A DNA stretch of 64,000 bases from Terriglobia bacterium (GTDB lineage: Bacteria > Acidobacteriota > Terriglobia > Terriglobales > Acidobacteriaceae): assembly GCA_020072585.1 (NCBI GenBank), contig JAIQGL010000005.1, positions 62,001 through 126,000 of the forward strand. Direction: 5' to 3'. Of this stretch, positions 48,009 through 57,458 are shown one piece after another. Position 1 is the first letter of the stretch, and each line of letters opens with the position of its first letter. The position numbers and the translations under genes were made by a program. The notes beneath the pieces are model-generated. The model was not told the DNA's origin and ran no database searches. It saw only the letters and a program-made list of their open reading frames with translations.

Positions 48009-48754
48009 ATGTCACCAGGACAGCAATTGGGGCTCGCGACAATCGATGGCCGGCTAATGGACGGGCTCAAGTTCTGCCTGAAGGTTTACAAACTATTCGA
48101 TCAGGTGAGAGGAGCACCAGACGGTATTGCGAAACTTCGACTGCGTCCAACACGAACGGCCGACATGAACGAGAAAAAGTTGCTCGAAGAACTCCTACCA
48201 ATCGCTCGATACATACAGGCGCGCTACAGTGAAGGCCGCCGCATCAAGGTGCGCTGGTTCAGCGGGTCGCAGCCCTATGATGCCATTATCTGGTCCTCAG
48301 GGGGAAAGGTCACGCACGGCGAGGCTTCGAGAAGAGCGCTGGTTGAGGTTACGACCTCTGTCCATCCGAACGAGCATCTCGCGCGTAGGTTGCTTCACGA
48401 ACGCGGCGGTTCGTTCGGTCCAAAGGGAATATCTCGCGACAAGGAAACCGGCGCGATTATTTCAAAGCCTCACGTCCACACGCCCGACGAACTCGCGGCA
48501 GATCTCGCAGATCAGATCCTCGAATGTCTCAAGAGCAAGAGCAGCAAACAGTATCCGCCGGGAACAACCCTGATCATCAACTGCATTACAACAGCCTCAT
48601 CCTTCCTGATGAATGGGATGACGCAATCGAGCGAGTACGAAAGGCCCAGGCGCACTTGGCATTTCGAGAAGTGTTCCTGCTGGAGATGATCAGCTCGCAT
48701 TCGGCGACGCTGTATGGCGACCGACATCACAGACCGCGGACCAAACGGAAATGA
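48009..48754 (+). pseudogene. Frameshifted unknown gene
   Basis: The first frame (48009-48600) reads well through IKVRWFSGSQPYDAIIWSSG, ALVEVTTSVHPNEHLARRLL and YPPGTTLIINC, then turns to nonsense. A second frame continues naturally with HYNSLILPDEWDDAIERV to the stop at 48752. A one-base change near 48565-48590 joins them. The E-V-T after an acidic strand could be a degenerate PD-(D/E)XK core, but this is unsure. Sequencing error and true mutation are both possible. Confidence 0.6.
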
Positions 48755-48851
48755 CGAGCCTTCTATAGTCCCTGACTCAAGCGCGAGATCGCAGGACTAA
48801 AAAAGATGCCGTCCGCGCTTAGGGGAAGATCTCCTTCAGGAATTCTCGCTT

Positions 48852-50318
48852 TTATTTGGATTGAAAAACAAGTGGGAACTCGTTTGGCAGGCATGAAAGC
48901 AAATTTGCAGTTTCAATTCTGCTCTGCTCATTTAAATCCAGTAGAGAAAGCAGCGTGTCCCTGCTAGGAAGCGGTGTTTGGTTTTTGGTACTAGCCGCTA
49001 AAACGTGGTTCAGATAAGACAACATCCATAGAGTTGTTTGCCGAGCCATTTCGCGAGCTTGTGCCAAATCATGATGGACTACTTTGGTGTCAAGCAACTG
49101 CTCATTCCCGTGCATATAGTCTGACCGCAAATCGTACAGCTTTTCAAATATCTTCTTAATTTTCTTCCTTTCCGCTGGGTTCTTAGCCAGGACGAATGAA
49201 ACACGATCTCTCAAAAGGTTTGTTAAGCCTGGAACATCCTCGCCGACAAGAGCTTCGATTGCCGTGATGTGCCAGAGCAATTGCTCCAATCCGCTGTCCC
49301 TGAATCCCTTTTCCATGAAGCTCAGGGCAACGTCAATGAATTGCCACTGCGGAACCTGTTTAATCTTTTCCACCAAAGCGTTAATGTCTTTGACGAAATC
49401 GCGGAATTCCGTTTCGCTCCCGCTAAGATCGAATGCGACATAGGGATGCTCCCCAACCTCTTCGCCAAAGCTGTCCATTGTAGCCTCCATCGGCAGATCG
49501 GACAGGTCCGGTGCTGCTGGTGGATTGTCCAGGAATCCTTGCGGTATCTGTATGGTGAACGGCAAGGACGGGCAAATGTTGAGGCTGAGAAGACCTGCAT
49601 CGTCAGACAAAAGCAGATTCTCGTCAGGCGAGTACTGGTCTCGCCATTTGTACAATGAAAGAATTCTAAATGCATTTTTCAGCTTGCCGGAGAACGGCGA
49701 GTATTTAGGTTTTATTTTTTCTCCCCATAGGAGGAGGCCTGAATGGGAAATGGGCCTTTCTTCCGTACATACGATCATCCAGAATTGCGACAATGTAGAG
49801 GTGTCTACTTCTGCCCACGGGTAGAAAAGCTTGCACGTCCTTTGCTTGAGAAGGACATTCAGCTCTTCCGCCGTAAAGTTTTGGATGGCGAAATCGCCGA
49901 ATTTCAGCGGCTGCTCGGGGAATTCCACAAGCTCTATCGGTGCCAGGCAGACCCATTGCCCGGATTCTGCTGTAATCTCTTTCGCGTAAAGCGAGCAAAT
50001 TCCTTCGGGGTTGATACTCGCGCCCTCAAATATCCCTTCGTATAAGCCAGACCATCGGAAAAACGTCGTTATGTGGTGCTGCCAAATACTCGCAAATGAT
50101 TTGTCCTTGTTGAATTCTTTTAGGGTGTGTTTAGAGAGTTCTGCGAACTCGTGAGAATTCTCCAGGTCGGCGATGCTCGATAAGAATATCTGACGAAATT
50201 TTGGGTCGTCGAGGAGCGATGGAGATTGGGGGGCCGTTCGCAGGCCAGAAAATTCTCTCTCGACAACCTGCAAATAATTTATGAGGGGAGCGCAGTTCAT
50301 GGCTTGCTGAAGTTTCAA
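48852..50318 (-). CDS. ApeA-like HEPN-domain protein
   Basis: 488 aa. The C-terminal 170 residues form a HEPN-type helical domain with the R-x4-H ribonuclease motif RSDYMH (Arg398, His403), following LLWHITAIEALVGED. HEPN proteins with this layout (ApeA family) cleave RNA in abortive defence. The N-terminal roughly 300 residues are beta-rich and unrecognised, as is usual for sensor parts. It is the last gene of a minus-strand operon: its start overlaps the small gene by 4 bp. Confidence 0.78.
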   Translation of the reverse strand: MKLQQAMNCAPLINYLQVVEREFSGLRTAPQSPSLLDDPKFRQIFLSSIADLENSHEFAELSKHTLKEFNKDKSFASIWQHHITTFFRWSGLYEGIFEGASINPEGICSLYAKEITAESGQWVCLAPIELVEFPEQPLKFGDFAIQNFTAEELNVLLKQRTCKLFYPWAEVDTSTLSQFWMIVCTEERPISHSGLLLWGEKIKPKYSPFSGKLKNAFRILSLYKWRDQYSPDENLLLSDDAGLLSLNICPSLPFTIQIPQGFLDNPPAAPDLSDLPMEATMDSFGEEVGEHPYVAFDLSGSETEFRDFVKDINALVEKIKQVPQWQFIDVALSFMEKGFRDSGLEQLLWHITAIEALVGEDVPGLTNLLRDRVSFVLAKNPAERKKIKKIFEKLYDLRSDYMHGNEQLLDTKVVHHDLAQAREMARQTTLWMLSYLNHVLAASTKNQTPLPSRDTLLSLLDLNEQSRIETANLLSCLPNEFPLVFQSK

Positions 50319-50527
50319 TCCATGATTCCCCGCGAGGGGACAAACCCAGGTTCCTGTTTGGGCTTGGGGGCTTTCTGCACCAGCTCAAGCTCGCCGGCTT
50401 TGTGGAACCATTTCGTTCCCGCATCCGTGCCAACCTGAGTCTCGTACATGTCCGGGTCTCTCGTCCCGGTGATGTGCCTGATTTCTCCTGATGAAATGAC
50501 TTTAACGGTATCGCCTATTTCGATCAT
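50315..50527 (-). CDS. 70-aa KOW-like protein of the SIR2-HEPN operon
   Basis: A 70-aa protein with an SH3/KOW-like start (IEIGDTVKVISSGEIRHITG) and a Pro/Lys-rich tail. It overlaps both neighbours by 4 bp and so is certainly translated with them if they are real. Small KOW-like proteins bind nucleic acid or protein tails; its role here is unknown. Confidence 0.7.
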   Translation of the reverse strand: MIEIGDTVKVISSGEIRHITGTRDPDMYETQVGTDAGTKWFHKAGELELVQKAPKPKQEPGFVPSRGIMD

Positions 50528-51534
50528 GTTTTCTCCTGTTCAATCCAGTCCTCGAAATACCCCTGTCCAATCAGTTTAATATCCTTGTATCCCGCATCCT
50601 GAAATTCAATGGCAATGCGCTCGCTGTCCGCGCCAGACACCACCGTCATCGTAGCTTTTTTGTTTGTGTGCTTTAGCAGCAGTTCACGAGCACGAACATC
50701 AGCCTTTGGCATGCTGTAACCGCATATCACAACTTTGTCCGCTCTCTTCAATGCATGAGCACTCTGAGACCATAGGCCATCCCAAAACTCTTTGAACTCA
50801 ATTCCGAGAGAAGTCTCGAAATAAAACTTCTTGGTCCGTCCCGGCAAGATCATGCTCAATTCCGTTCCTCCTCCCGGATACGTGTTCCCCGAAAAGTTCG
50901 TGTAGCCGAGATACTCAGCATCGACAGTATGGATGACCGGACGACCTCCCATAAATCCTGAGGGACCAACAAATGTAAATCCGCTTCTGAGGCCGCCTCC
51001 AAGAGAGACAATCCAGTTGCTACTCCCATGTACTTTGAGGAGTTGTACGGCTGAAGGAATCGCAGCATTCCCGAATGGGAAGCCGTATCCAGTCGAAAGC
51101 TCCCATTTCCCGGCTCGTCTAAGCTCTCGGTCTACCGAGTCGTCATAATTGAATGTAATGACCGTGTCTCCAGCATTGGCGATCTTCTGTGAAAAGTTTT
51201 CATAAAGATCAGCGGGGCTGCAATGGAGAACGCGAAACCATTCCCGTAAGGCCCTCAAAATATTTGAGCGACCAGAGATAAGAATCACCCACTTGACCAA
51301 CTCCTCATCCGTTTTTCTGGACTTTAGCTCATCGATCCTAGCTTCGATCTCTGAAATTAAATCCTCGATATTAGGGGTATTGCCAAACATCTCGATGAGC
51401 TGTTCCGCAGAAACCTGAAAATCGTTATTTTCAGATTTCAGCATGAATTCTAGGAGGCCCTGGCCCATCTTCGGCGCAAGAGGATAATTTGCATGGATTG
51501 ATGCCCCGGCCCCGAATACATACACTGCGCTCAT
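50524..51534 (-). CDS. SIR2-like NAD-hydrolase-type protein
   Basis: 336 aa with the SIR2-like set: GAGAS at 8-12, ITFNYDDS at about 126-133, and KVHGSSNW at 167-174. SIR2-like domains in defence operons destroy NAD+ on infection; sirtuin deacetylation is less likely because the zinc Cys pairs are absent. It overlaps the genes on both sides by 4 bp, so it is cotranslated with the PD-(D/E)XK-like protein and the KOW-like protein. Confidence 0.78.
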   Translation of the reverse strand: MSAVYVFGAGASIHANYPLAPKMGQGLLEFMLKSENNDFQVSAEQLIEMFGNTPNIEDLISEIEARIDELKSRKTDEELVKWVILISGRSNILRALREWFRVLHCSPADLYENFSQKIANAGDTVITFNYDDSVDRELRRAGKWELSTGYGFPFGNAAIPSAVQLLKVHGSSNWIVSLGGGLRSGFTFVGPSGFMGGRPVIHTVDAEYLGYTNFSGNTYPGGGTELSMILPGRTKKFYFETSLGIEFKEFWDGLWSQSAHALKRADKVVICGYSMPKADVRARELLLKHTNKKATMTVVSGADSERIAIEFQDAGYKDIKLIGQGYFEDWIEQEKT

Positions 51535-53258
51535 GATTGCACCCTATTAGCTCGTGGTGGACGAGGTTGATTGAATAAAATTTGGCTCGCTTGTTCAGCG
51601 ACTTGCTCGTATGCCTGTTGCAGCCATTCATTGCGTCTGCCTGTCAAGCTCTGCGGAAAATACTCCATCAATGTTGACAATAAGAGCGGGTCTTGATCGA
51701 GCCACTGTTGCAAAAACCAGCTTATAGGTTTTTCTGAAAGGTATGGAACAATGGCCTCAAATGTCTCAATGTCGGTGCAGAGCAATGGCTTTACTTCGAT
51801 TCCCTGAACCTCGCTTGGGTCAACAGCGTCTTTGAAATAGAAATTCAGCAGTTTGCTGATAAGCAATGAAGAGCCAAGGTCGTCAAGCGTCAGCAATAGA
51901 GGGTAGACCCGTTTTATGTGGGATACATCCAACCCTGATACAGCCTTTCGGCTCGGGCCAGAAAATAAGGCCCTAATGGCAGCAGCAAGTTGCTCCACTC
52001 CCTTTTTGCTGCCATCGGCCGAATCCTTAACCAGCTTCTTGGCAATTTCATCGCGCAATTTGATGTAATCGCCGCTGTATTTCGCGTCAGCAGTAAACAT
52101 GCTTGCTTTATATTCCATGAGGACGAGGGAATCGCCATCGACTATCAAACCATCGCATAACTGGTCGTTGTGATTGTCGAGCAATCGTGGGTCAGGAATA
52201 AAGTTCGAGGCATGTGCTTTGGTGAGGTCGTTCACGTAAGCCTCAAACACAGGCCCCCAGAAACGGCGCAGTCTATTCCCAGTTTCCCTGCTGCTGTTAT
52301 TGACCCGCCAGTAAGGGCCAGTCTCGAATTTTTCGACAACAAAGTTGGCATCAGCCGTAAGGCTCGCATGGCCTTCCGTTATCAAAGGTTTTCTCCGAAA
52401 CGCAGTGAAGTCGCTCGACCCGTAGTCACGCCCCTCGCGCCGATCTTGCTGTAAGGAATTGAGGATATTCTCACTGGTGTCCGCAAATTCTCTAAAAAAC
52501 GCTTCGATGGTCGGTTTGGGAATCTGAGTTTGATGAAAATCTACTGGCCTGATGGCCGCGACCTCAGGATTTTTGCGCAAGGTCTCAAGGCTAATCAGGG
52601 ACATTATCCGTGCCATCAGCCCTAGCGTAAGTGCCTGATAATCTCGGAGAGATATGCCCGTCAAGTGCTCATACTCTGTTGGAACGTCTATGTAATCGGG
52701 GTGCGTCCGCAATCGGGCCGTATATGTAGTCGTTATCAAAAAAGCCCGCGTTAGCTTGTTCCCAACGGTGAAGCCGCTGAATTCAGTTACCGGAAGAAAC
52801 TCAGCTACCAACCGTGACACTTTGTCAAAATCGTCCAGACCGCCCTCTGGAAATGGGACTAAGTTGTAATGCAAGTGGTCGTTTGCCATCAAGAGAATCG
52901 CCCCGAATGGGCCGGGAGGAGTTTCTAGGACATCTCGCCCAACATCAGGGCAGTGCTCGATTGCCAGTTTCATTATGAACAGCAACTGCCTACGGTGAAA
53001 AACAAAACTGGGTTCTGGAAACTGAGCTGCTAATTTCAACCAGGTCGCACGCAAAACCCCAAAGAAGGAATCGAGCAAGATTGGGTAATTTCTTTTTTCC
53101 CAGCCACTCCGCTCCCATAATTTGAGGATTATCCCAATTCCTGAGCAAGTGAACAGAACAGACCACCGGGAGAAGACTTTTAGCCTTTGGATAAGCTCAT
53201 CAAGTGTGCTCTTACGGCGGAACATCTCTTGAAACGAGGCATACGTCTGCACTGGCAT
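51531..53258 (-). CDS. PD-(D/E)XK-like protein, first gene of SIR2-HEPN operon
   Basis: 575 aa, first in the operon. The C-terminal half contains Glu339 (WGPVFEAY) and LCDGLIVDGDSLVLMEYKA with Asp369, Glu382 and Lys384, fitting a PD-(D/E)XK nuclease core. The N-terminal roughly 280 residues are helical and unrecognised. It overlaps the SIR2 gene by 4 bp. Most likely this is a DNA-cutting or DNA-sensing partner for the SIR2/HEPN pair, but no such four-gene set is known to me. Confidence 0.65.
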   Translation of the reverse strand: MPVQTYASFQEMFRRKSTLDELIQRLKVFSRWSVLFTCSGIGIILKLWERSGWEKRNYPILLDSFFGVLRATWLKLAAQFPEPSFVFHRRQLLFIMKLAIEHCPDVGRDVLETPPGPFGAILLMANDHLHYNLVPFPEGGLDDFDKVSRLVAEFLPVTEFSGFTVGNKLTRAFLITTTYTARLRTHPDYIDVPTEYEHLTGISLRDYQALTLGLMARIMSLISLETLRKNPEVAAIRPVDFHQTQIPKPTIEAFFREFADTSENILNSLQQDRREGRDYGSSDFTAFRRKPLITEGHASLTADANFVVEKFETGPYWRVNNSSRETGNRLRRFWGPVFEAYVNDLTKAHASNFIPDPRLLDNHNDQLCDGLIVDGDSLVLMEYKASMFTADAKYSGDYIKLRDEIAKKLVKDSADGSKKGVEQLAAAIRALFSGPSRKAVSGLDVSHIKRVYPLLLTLDDLGSSLLISKLLNFYFKDAVDPSEVQGIEVKPLLCTDIETFEAIVPYLSEKPISWFLQQWLDQDPLLLSTLMEYFPQSLTGRRNEWLQQAYEQVAEQASQILFNQPRPPRANRVQS

Positions 53259-53684
53259 TGAGAGTCTCTGAACGGATTATAAGGTCACAGTGCAACAAAA
53301 AACTCACCTTTCGGCCGGGCGACAATACTAAGCCCGGATTTAAAGCTTCTTCTGGCTACGCCGATCAGCAACCCGAGCCGATCGCTATGGTTCTCGATTG
53401 ATTTTACCAACGCCTGGATACGATCGCGCGTGTTCGGCCTCATGACAGGATGCAGGTGGTGAAGGCATGCATCGCTTTATAAAGCCGTACGGCATGCCGC
53501 CGGTAATGCCCCGCATTGCCGAGAGCAGCGCCGCCACGAATGCGCGCAGCTGCCAGCTGCTGCACAAATGAAGCAAGCTTGTGCTTGCCAATCAGGAAAA
53601 TAACCTGCTAACAAGGGCTCGACATTGGCGGCTTGGGCTTTACCTTCATTTCGTCCTTTAATACCATGCTGTCAACGCCGTCCC
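53259..53684. other. Gap with a possible 52-aa minus-strand ORF
   Basis: A 426-bp stretch. On the minus strand, 53443 to 53285 encodes a possible 52-aa protein (MRPNTRDRIQALVKSIENHS at the start) with natural-looking composition but no ribosome-binding site. I give it low support. Nothing else is evident. Confidence 0.3.
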
Positions 53685-54884
53685 CTACGCCGAAAGATGC
53701 TTCCGATCTCCAACGTCCCCAAAGCGCTCCAATTCAGCAAGGCTGAGACGGATCGTATCGGGATTCGCTCGATTGGTCGGGTACACCTGCCAAGAACTCT
53801 TTATCTGTCCAGGTTCGAAAACTCTCGTGTGAATAACAACGGCAGAGACCCGTGAGGTCATTCCAAAAAAACCGCACTCGTTATTCTTCGCGGTCAGCTG
53901 TCCCATCGATTCACCAGATCCGCTTGTGGGCGGGAATTGAACCACCACATCACCATAAAGTGCGGAGATAATCGTAAACTCGGAAAGCATGAACTGCTCC
54001 GAAACTTCGAGAACAATGATTCCTCGGGAATTCTCGGGAAGTTGGCTACTCTTATCGAGCAAAATACTCTTTAGTCGTTCATGCGTTTTGACGGGTTTAG
54101 GCGGGAACTTTGGTTTTCTGGAGACGGTTGCCGGTGTTCCATTCTGTTCCTTTCCAATGTCGCTAAATCGAGCACTGAAATCAGCTTGGTCGACAATGTC
54201 TTGATACTGTTTCTCTTTTCCAGAGCGCGTCGGGCCAGAATCGCTGTAGTCGCCACCAAGATTCAGAAGTTTTCCGCTCGGGTGCGCATAGTAGAGTGTC
54301 GCGTTGCTCGGCTTTTTTTCCTTCAACGCTTGAAGGGCATCGACAACAACAGCCATTGCAGCTTTTAGTTTGGAAGAATTGGGGGTGTACCCTTCGCCAA
54401 TCGTCAGGTCCACCCGGTAAGTAGACGGAATGGTTCTCAATTGCGCGAATATCTCCTTGGTCATCGACTGTATGCGTTCCTCTTCCCAAGAGAATCCCGC
54501 CTCTCTAATTTCAACGAAGTAGGGCACTCCGGCCCAGTCAGCCTGCAGGTCCGGTCCTTTCTTAGGCGCAAAGGGCTCAAGCCTGACAGCGAATCCTTCT
54601 TGGGCCAAGAAAACAGCAGCCTCCATCTCAACAATGGTTGAGACGTACTCTGCTTTGAGCTTTCGTTTCAGATCTTTTGCAGCAAAGTTTATACGCGGGT
54701 CCGTGAGAATGAACCTCACGAGTTCTTCGATGTACGGCACCCAGAGGTTGTCTGGACGGCTCTTCTGCCAAAGGCCGAGCGGATGGGTAGGTTTTTCTCC
54801 GAGAACCTCAGCATCAACCCAAGCGTCTCCCAGCAACTTGCGAAGATACGTCAGATCGGGAGAATTGCCGCTTTGGGCGCTCAT
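53685..54884 (-). CDS. PD-(D/E)XK-like nuclease with variant core
   Basis: 399 aa. The N-terminal half has EMEAAVFLAQEGF (Glu86/Glu88), then GPDLQADWAGVPYFVEIREA with Asp112, Glu125 and Arg127. This resembles a PD-(D/E)XK core in which the catalytic Lys is Arg (E-x-R). Such a change can lower or abolish cleavage, so it may bind rather than cut DNA. The C-terminal half is unrecognised. It stands alone, with no partner gene nearby. Confidence 0.6.
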   Translation of the reverse strand: MSAQSGNSPDLTYLRKLLGDAWVDAEVLGEKPTHPLGLWQKSRPDNLWVPYIEELVRFILTDPRINFAAKDLKRKLKAEYVSTIVEMEAAVFLAQEGFAVRLEPFAPKKGPDLQADWAGVPYFVEIREAGFSWEEERIQSMTKEIFAQLRTIPSTYRVDLTIGEGYTPNSSKLKAAMAVVVDALQALKEKKPSNATLYYAHPSGKLLNLGGDYSDSGPTRSGKEKQYQDIVDQADFSARFSDIGKEQNGTPATVSRKPKFPPKPVKTHERLKSILLDKSSQLPENSRGIIVLEVSEQFMLSEFTIISALYGDVVVQFPPTSGSGESMGQLTAKNNECGFFGMTSRVSAVVIHTRVFEPGQIKSSWQVYPTNRANPDTIRLSLAELERFGDVGDRKHLSA

Positions 54885-55468
54885 TGGCGTCTCCTTCTAT
54901 GCTCCTTGGGGGGGCGTAACAGATCGGAATTGCGCTTCAATCTCACCGGCCTCCGTATTGCACCGAATGAAGGTTTCGGCCGGAGAACTCTGAATTGGTT
55001 GAACCGCAATCAGGGCATGATGTGATTGTACCGGCTGAATACGATCCCTCACTCGTACCACTCCGCCCCTAGAATGTACTGAGTTTTTCCCGAAGAGTAC
55101 TATCCAGCCTTTCGTGATCGGGCCCGTTGCGAAGTTACTTGGTCATTTTTGACAGCGTATCATTTCAGATCCACGCTGTTACGCTATTTCCCGGCGAGGC
55201 AGCAGTTGGTAAAATGTCGTCTCGTATGCGGAAACAGGTTGCGGTCGGAGAGCGCAATAAACGCGGGTCACTCGTCCTGCTTGAAAAGACGGCGAGACGC
55301 GGAAACCACCCTTTCGCACGAGTCTGGCTCGTTCGGTGTGTAGCCGGGAACCACCGGTTTTCTGTGAACAGTTGCGACTTTCATGATCGGAAATGTCCGA
55401 TGTGCGAGAGCGCAGCCGACGGGCTGTAGCCGTGCAGGCTAATCAAAGTTCCCGTCAGTCGTTGACAG
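54885..55468. other. Mostly non-coding gap
   Basis: About 580 bp. Apart from the small frame at 55214-55429, listed separately, I see no gene or repeat. Confidence 0.4.
55214..55429 (+). CDS. Small Cys-containing protein (tentative)
   Basis: A 71-aa frame from the ATG at 55214. Its second half, ARVWLVRCVAGNHRFSVNSC, and the CPMC ending read like a small conserved domain with a possible metal site. No ribosome-binding site is visible and I cannot name a family, so reality is uncertain. It faces the decayed DUF3800 gene. Confidence 0.4.
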   Translation: MSSRMRKQVAVGERNKRGSLVLLEKTARRGNHPFARVWLVRCVAGNHRFSVNSCDFHDRKCPMCESAADGL

Positions 55469-56284
55469 TTAGTCTGTGCGCGTCGCCATTTTCCGAAGTG
55501 TTTCAGCAAGGTTTTCGGGGATAGCCATTCTCAGTCCGGTTTCGTTGAAATATGGATTATCTCCCCGAATCCTGTGTCCGGTCAGTGCGCGAGAAAGAAC
55601 TGCAGAAGGTGGAATATTGGCATCATTAGCGCGTCTCTTCTCTTCAGCGTGCTCTCTAATCAAGTACACCAGCAGGTCTGCCGCTTGCAAGGCTGGAACT
55701 CCCAGGCCATGGGGAAATCGAATTCTGCCAAGTTTTTCTTGTACGCGCAAAGGCATTCTCTTCATAGCCGCAAATAGATGACTTGCATAGCCTTTGAACT
55801 CTCCGTTGTAATCGAACCTGAAATGCATTTTGGTTCCTGGTTTGCAATGTCGCGCGGCGTTGAGTACGCAGGATTGGAACGGTAGAAAGTAAGGTTTACC
55901 GGGAGCGCCTGTGGTTCAGAATCGAAGTCGATATTGTCCACCGGTTAAGAATCGTCGCTCACCATAACTCATTTTGTGCCAATCTTCCATTACAAGAGCG
56001 GCTGTTATCGGGAGAATCTTGCTTCCACTGATTGCATCAAGCAAAGAATCAAGGCATTCCTGGGCCCGTTCCTCGCTCCAGTCTCTGTACACACCAACTC
56101 GTTTGCCGCGATTCCTGCCCCAAAACTCCTGAGAATGAAACTCCTTTATTGCAAAGTTGCTTAAGACTCGCCTCCATCGTTTCGAAAAAGTGCGGATGTT
56201 GGGACGTGACGCCCAATATCCCCCAACCACGCAGACTGCAGAACCAGCATGAATACCACTTTCATCCATATATGCGATTGGCAT
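55469..56284 (-). pseudogene. DUF3800 gene with in-frame stop
   Basis: A DUF3800 protein (RNase-H-like fold, common beside transposons and defence genes) of 272 codons from the ATG at 56284, with the signature IAYMDESG near the start. A single TGA at 55916-55918 interrupts it in frame. Downstream, TGAPGKPYFLPFQSC and FDYNGEFKGYASHLF continue without a shift to the stop at 55469. That makes a one-base nonsense change the simplest explanation. No SECIS-like element is visible. Confidence 0.75.
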
Positions 56285-56377
56285 AAGCCCTCGATCTTTG
56301 GGTATTGTATTAACGAAAAAGTTGAAGGAGCATTGTATTTTGCTTGTTACATTCCCCACACCGTCGCGTCTCTAGCT

Positions 56378-56626
56378 CTAGAAAATTTCACGCGAAGCAG
56401 TTGGGTTGGCAGCATAAAGTTTTGTTGAACGGTGGACCAACAGATAGATAGTCGGCAAGGCGAGGAGGGTGAACAAGGTGGATGTAATGAGCCCCGCGGT
56501 CATGACGATCGCGAGTGGGCGTTCAATCTCTGTCCCGTGCAGGCGCAACAATAGGATCGGCAGCAGCCCGAGAATCGCCGTTGCTGCGGCCAATCGTAGG
56601 GGGGAATGATTACCTCTACTGTCCAT
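56378..56626 (-). pseudogene. C-terminal fragment of a heavy-metal RND pump (CzcA/CusA type)
   Basis: 82 codons. GTEIERPLAIVMTAGLITST, LLALPTIYLLVHR and LLPILL match the last two transmembrane helices of HME-RND pumps such as CzcA and CusA. The other roughly 950 residues are absent, so this is a remnant. No periplasmic adaptor or outer-membrane partner is in the window. Confidence 0.75.
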
Positions 56627-57458
56627 GTTCTCATCCTCGTGCCGGTCTTTTTTGTAATGATGAAGGAGCGAGCGCTACGCCGAAATAGGCGCTTGAATAG
56701 GAGTGTTGGTGTCGAGTAGGATTTCTCTCGTACTCATTTCGTCGAAGACGTTTGAACGAGCAAGGATGATGAGGTGGAAAACTGAATGAAAACTGAATGA
56801 AAGAATTGCCTTTGTCGCCGTTTTGGCCATTTTGGCCTTTTGGAAAATCAATAATTTACGCGGAATCAATGCGCTCTTGGGGTTCAAATCCACCTGCCAC
56901 CGCAATCCATAACATCCTATCTTTTCAACAGCTTACAGTATAGATCGGTGGTTGTTCCCGCCCTCCCGCACACGCCTTCCAAATCCAACATATATAAAGG
57001 TCTTCGAATCATAGCCACACAATTGAATGAAAACTGAATGAAGGTCCGCGAGACCTCCACATCAATGAACTCCCAACGCCACGTTTTCGCCGCTCACAGT
57101 CTCCTCCTGTAACCGTACTGAACCGGCGAGCCTCCTTTGATTACCCAGACCCTAGTCCGAAGTCGTTCCCGCAACGGGAAGAAACAAGTCCTGACGTGAT
57201 AAGGATCACAGACACCCGCACGCTGCAAAATCTATCGTCAGTTTTATGCCGCTCGACCTCTTCAACCAATAATCAACCAGCACGAAGTCACCGGAGATTG
57301 GTGACCTTTAAGATTGGTCAGTAACGCAGGCATCTCTGCCATCCGCACGACGTGCAAGTCTCTTCCTCAGGTCAACTGCAACGAAACCGCCTGAGCGCGC
57401 AGATAAACCTACTTCGCAGACGCCACGGGACGGATCGAATCGGAAAGAGGGGCAGGCG
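56627..57458. other. Long gap holding phased direct repeats and the Tc leader
   Basis: About 830 bp without a gene. It holds the paired direct repeats at 56783-56801 and 57024-57042, three short TTTTGGCC runs near 56818, and the leader of the Tc gene. A tRNA-like T-arm at 56880 is not a full tRNA. I see no other gene. Confidence 0.5.
56783..57042. repeat. Two 19-bp direct repeats with internal 11-bp phasing
   Basis: TGAATGAAAACTGAATGAA occurs at 56783-56801 and identically at 57024-57042. Each unit holds two TGAATGAA half-sites 11 bp apart, the spacing used by tandem-binding OmpR/PhoB-type response regulators. It lies between the RND remnant and the Tc gene. A regulatory role is an inference from spacing alone. 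Confidence 0.5.

Noticed and set aside
55916..55918. Selenocysteine recoding of the TGA in the DUF3800 gene
   Set aside because: No SECIS-type hairpin is visible and the family does not use selenocysteine, so a nonsense mutation is simpler.
56880..56915. A tRNA-like T-arm (GGTTCAAATCC) in the decayed region
   Set aside because: The T-stem does not pair well and no acceptor or anticodon arm matches upstream. It is probably chance, or at most a remnant.
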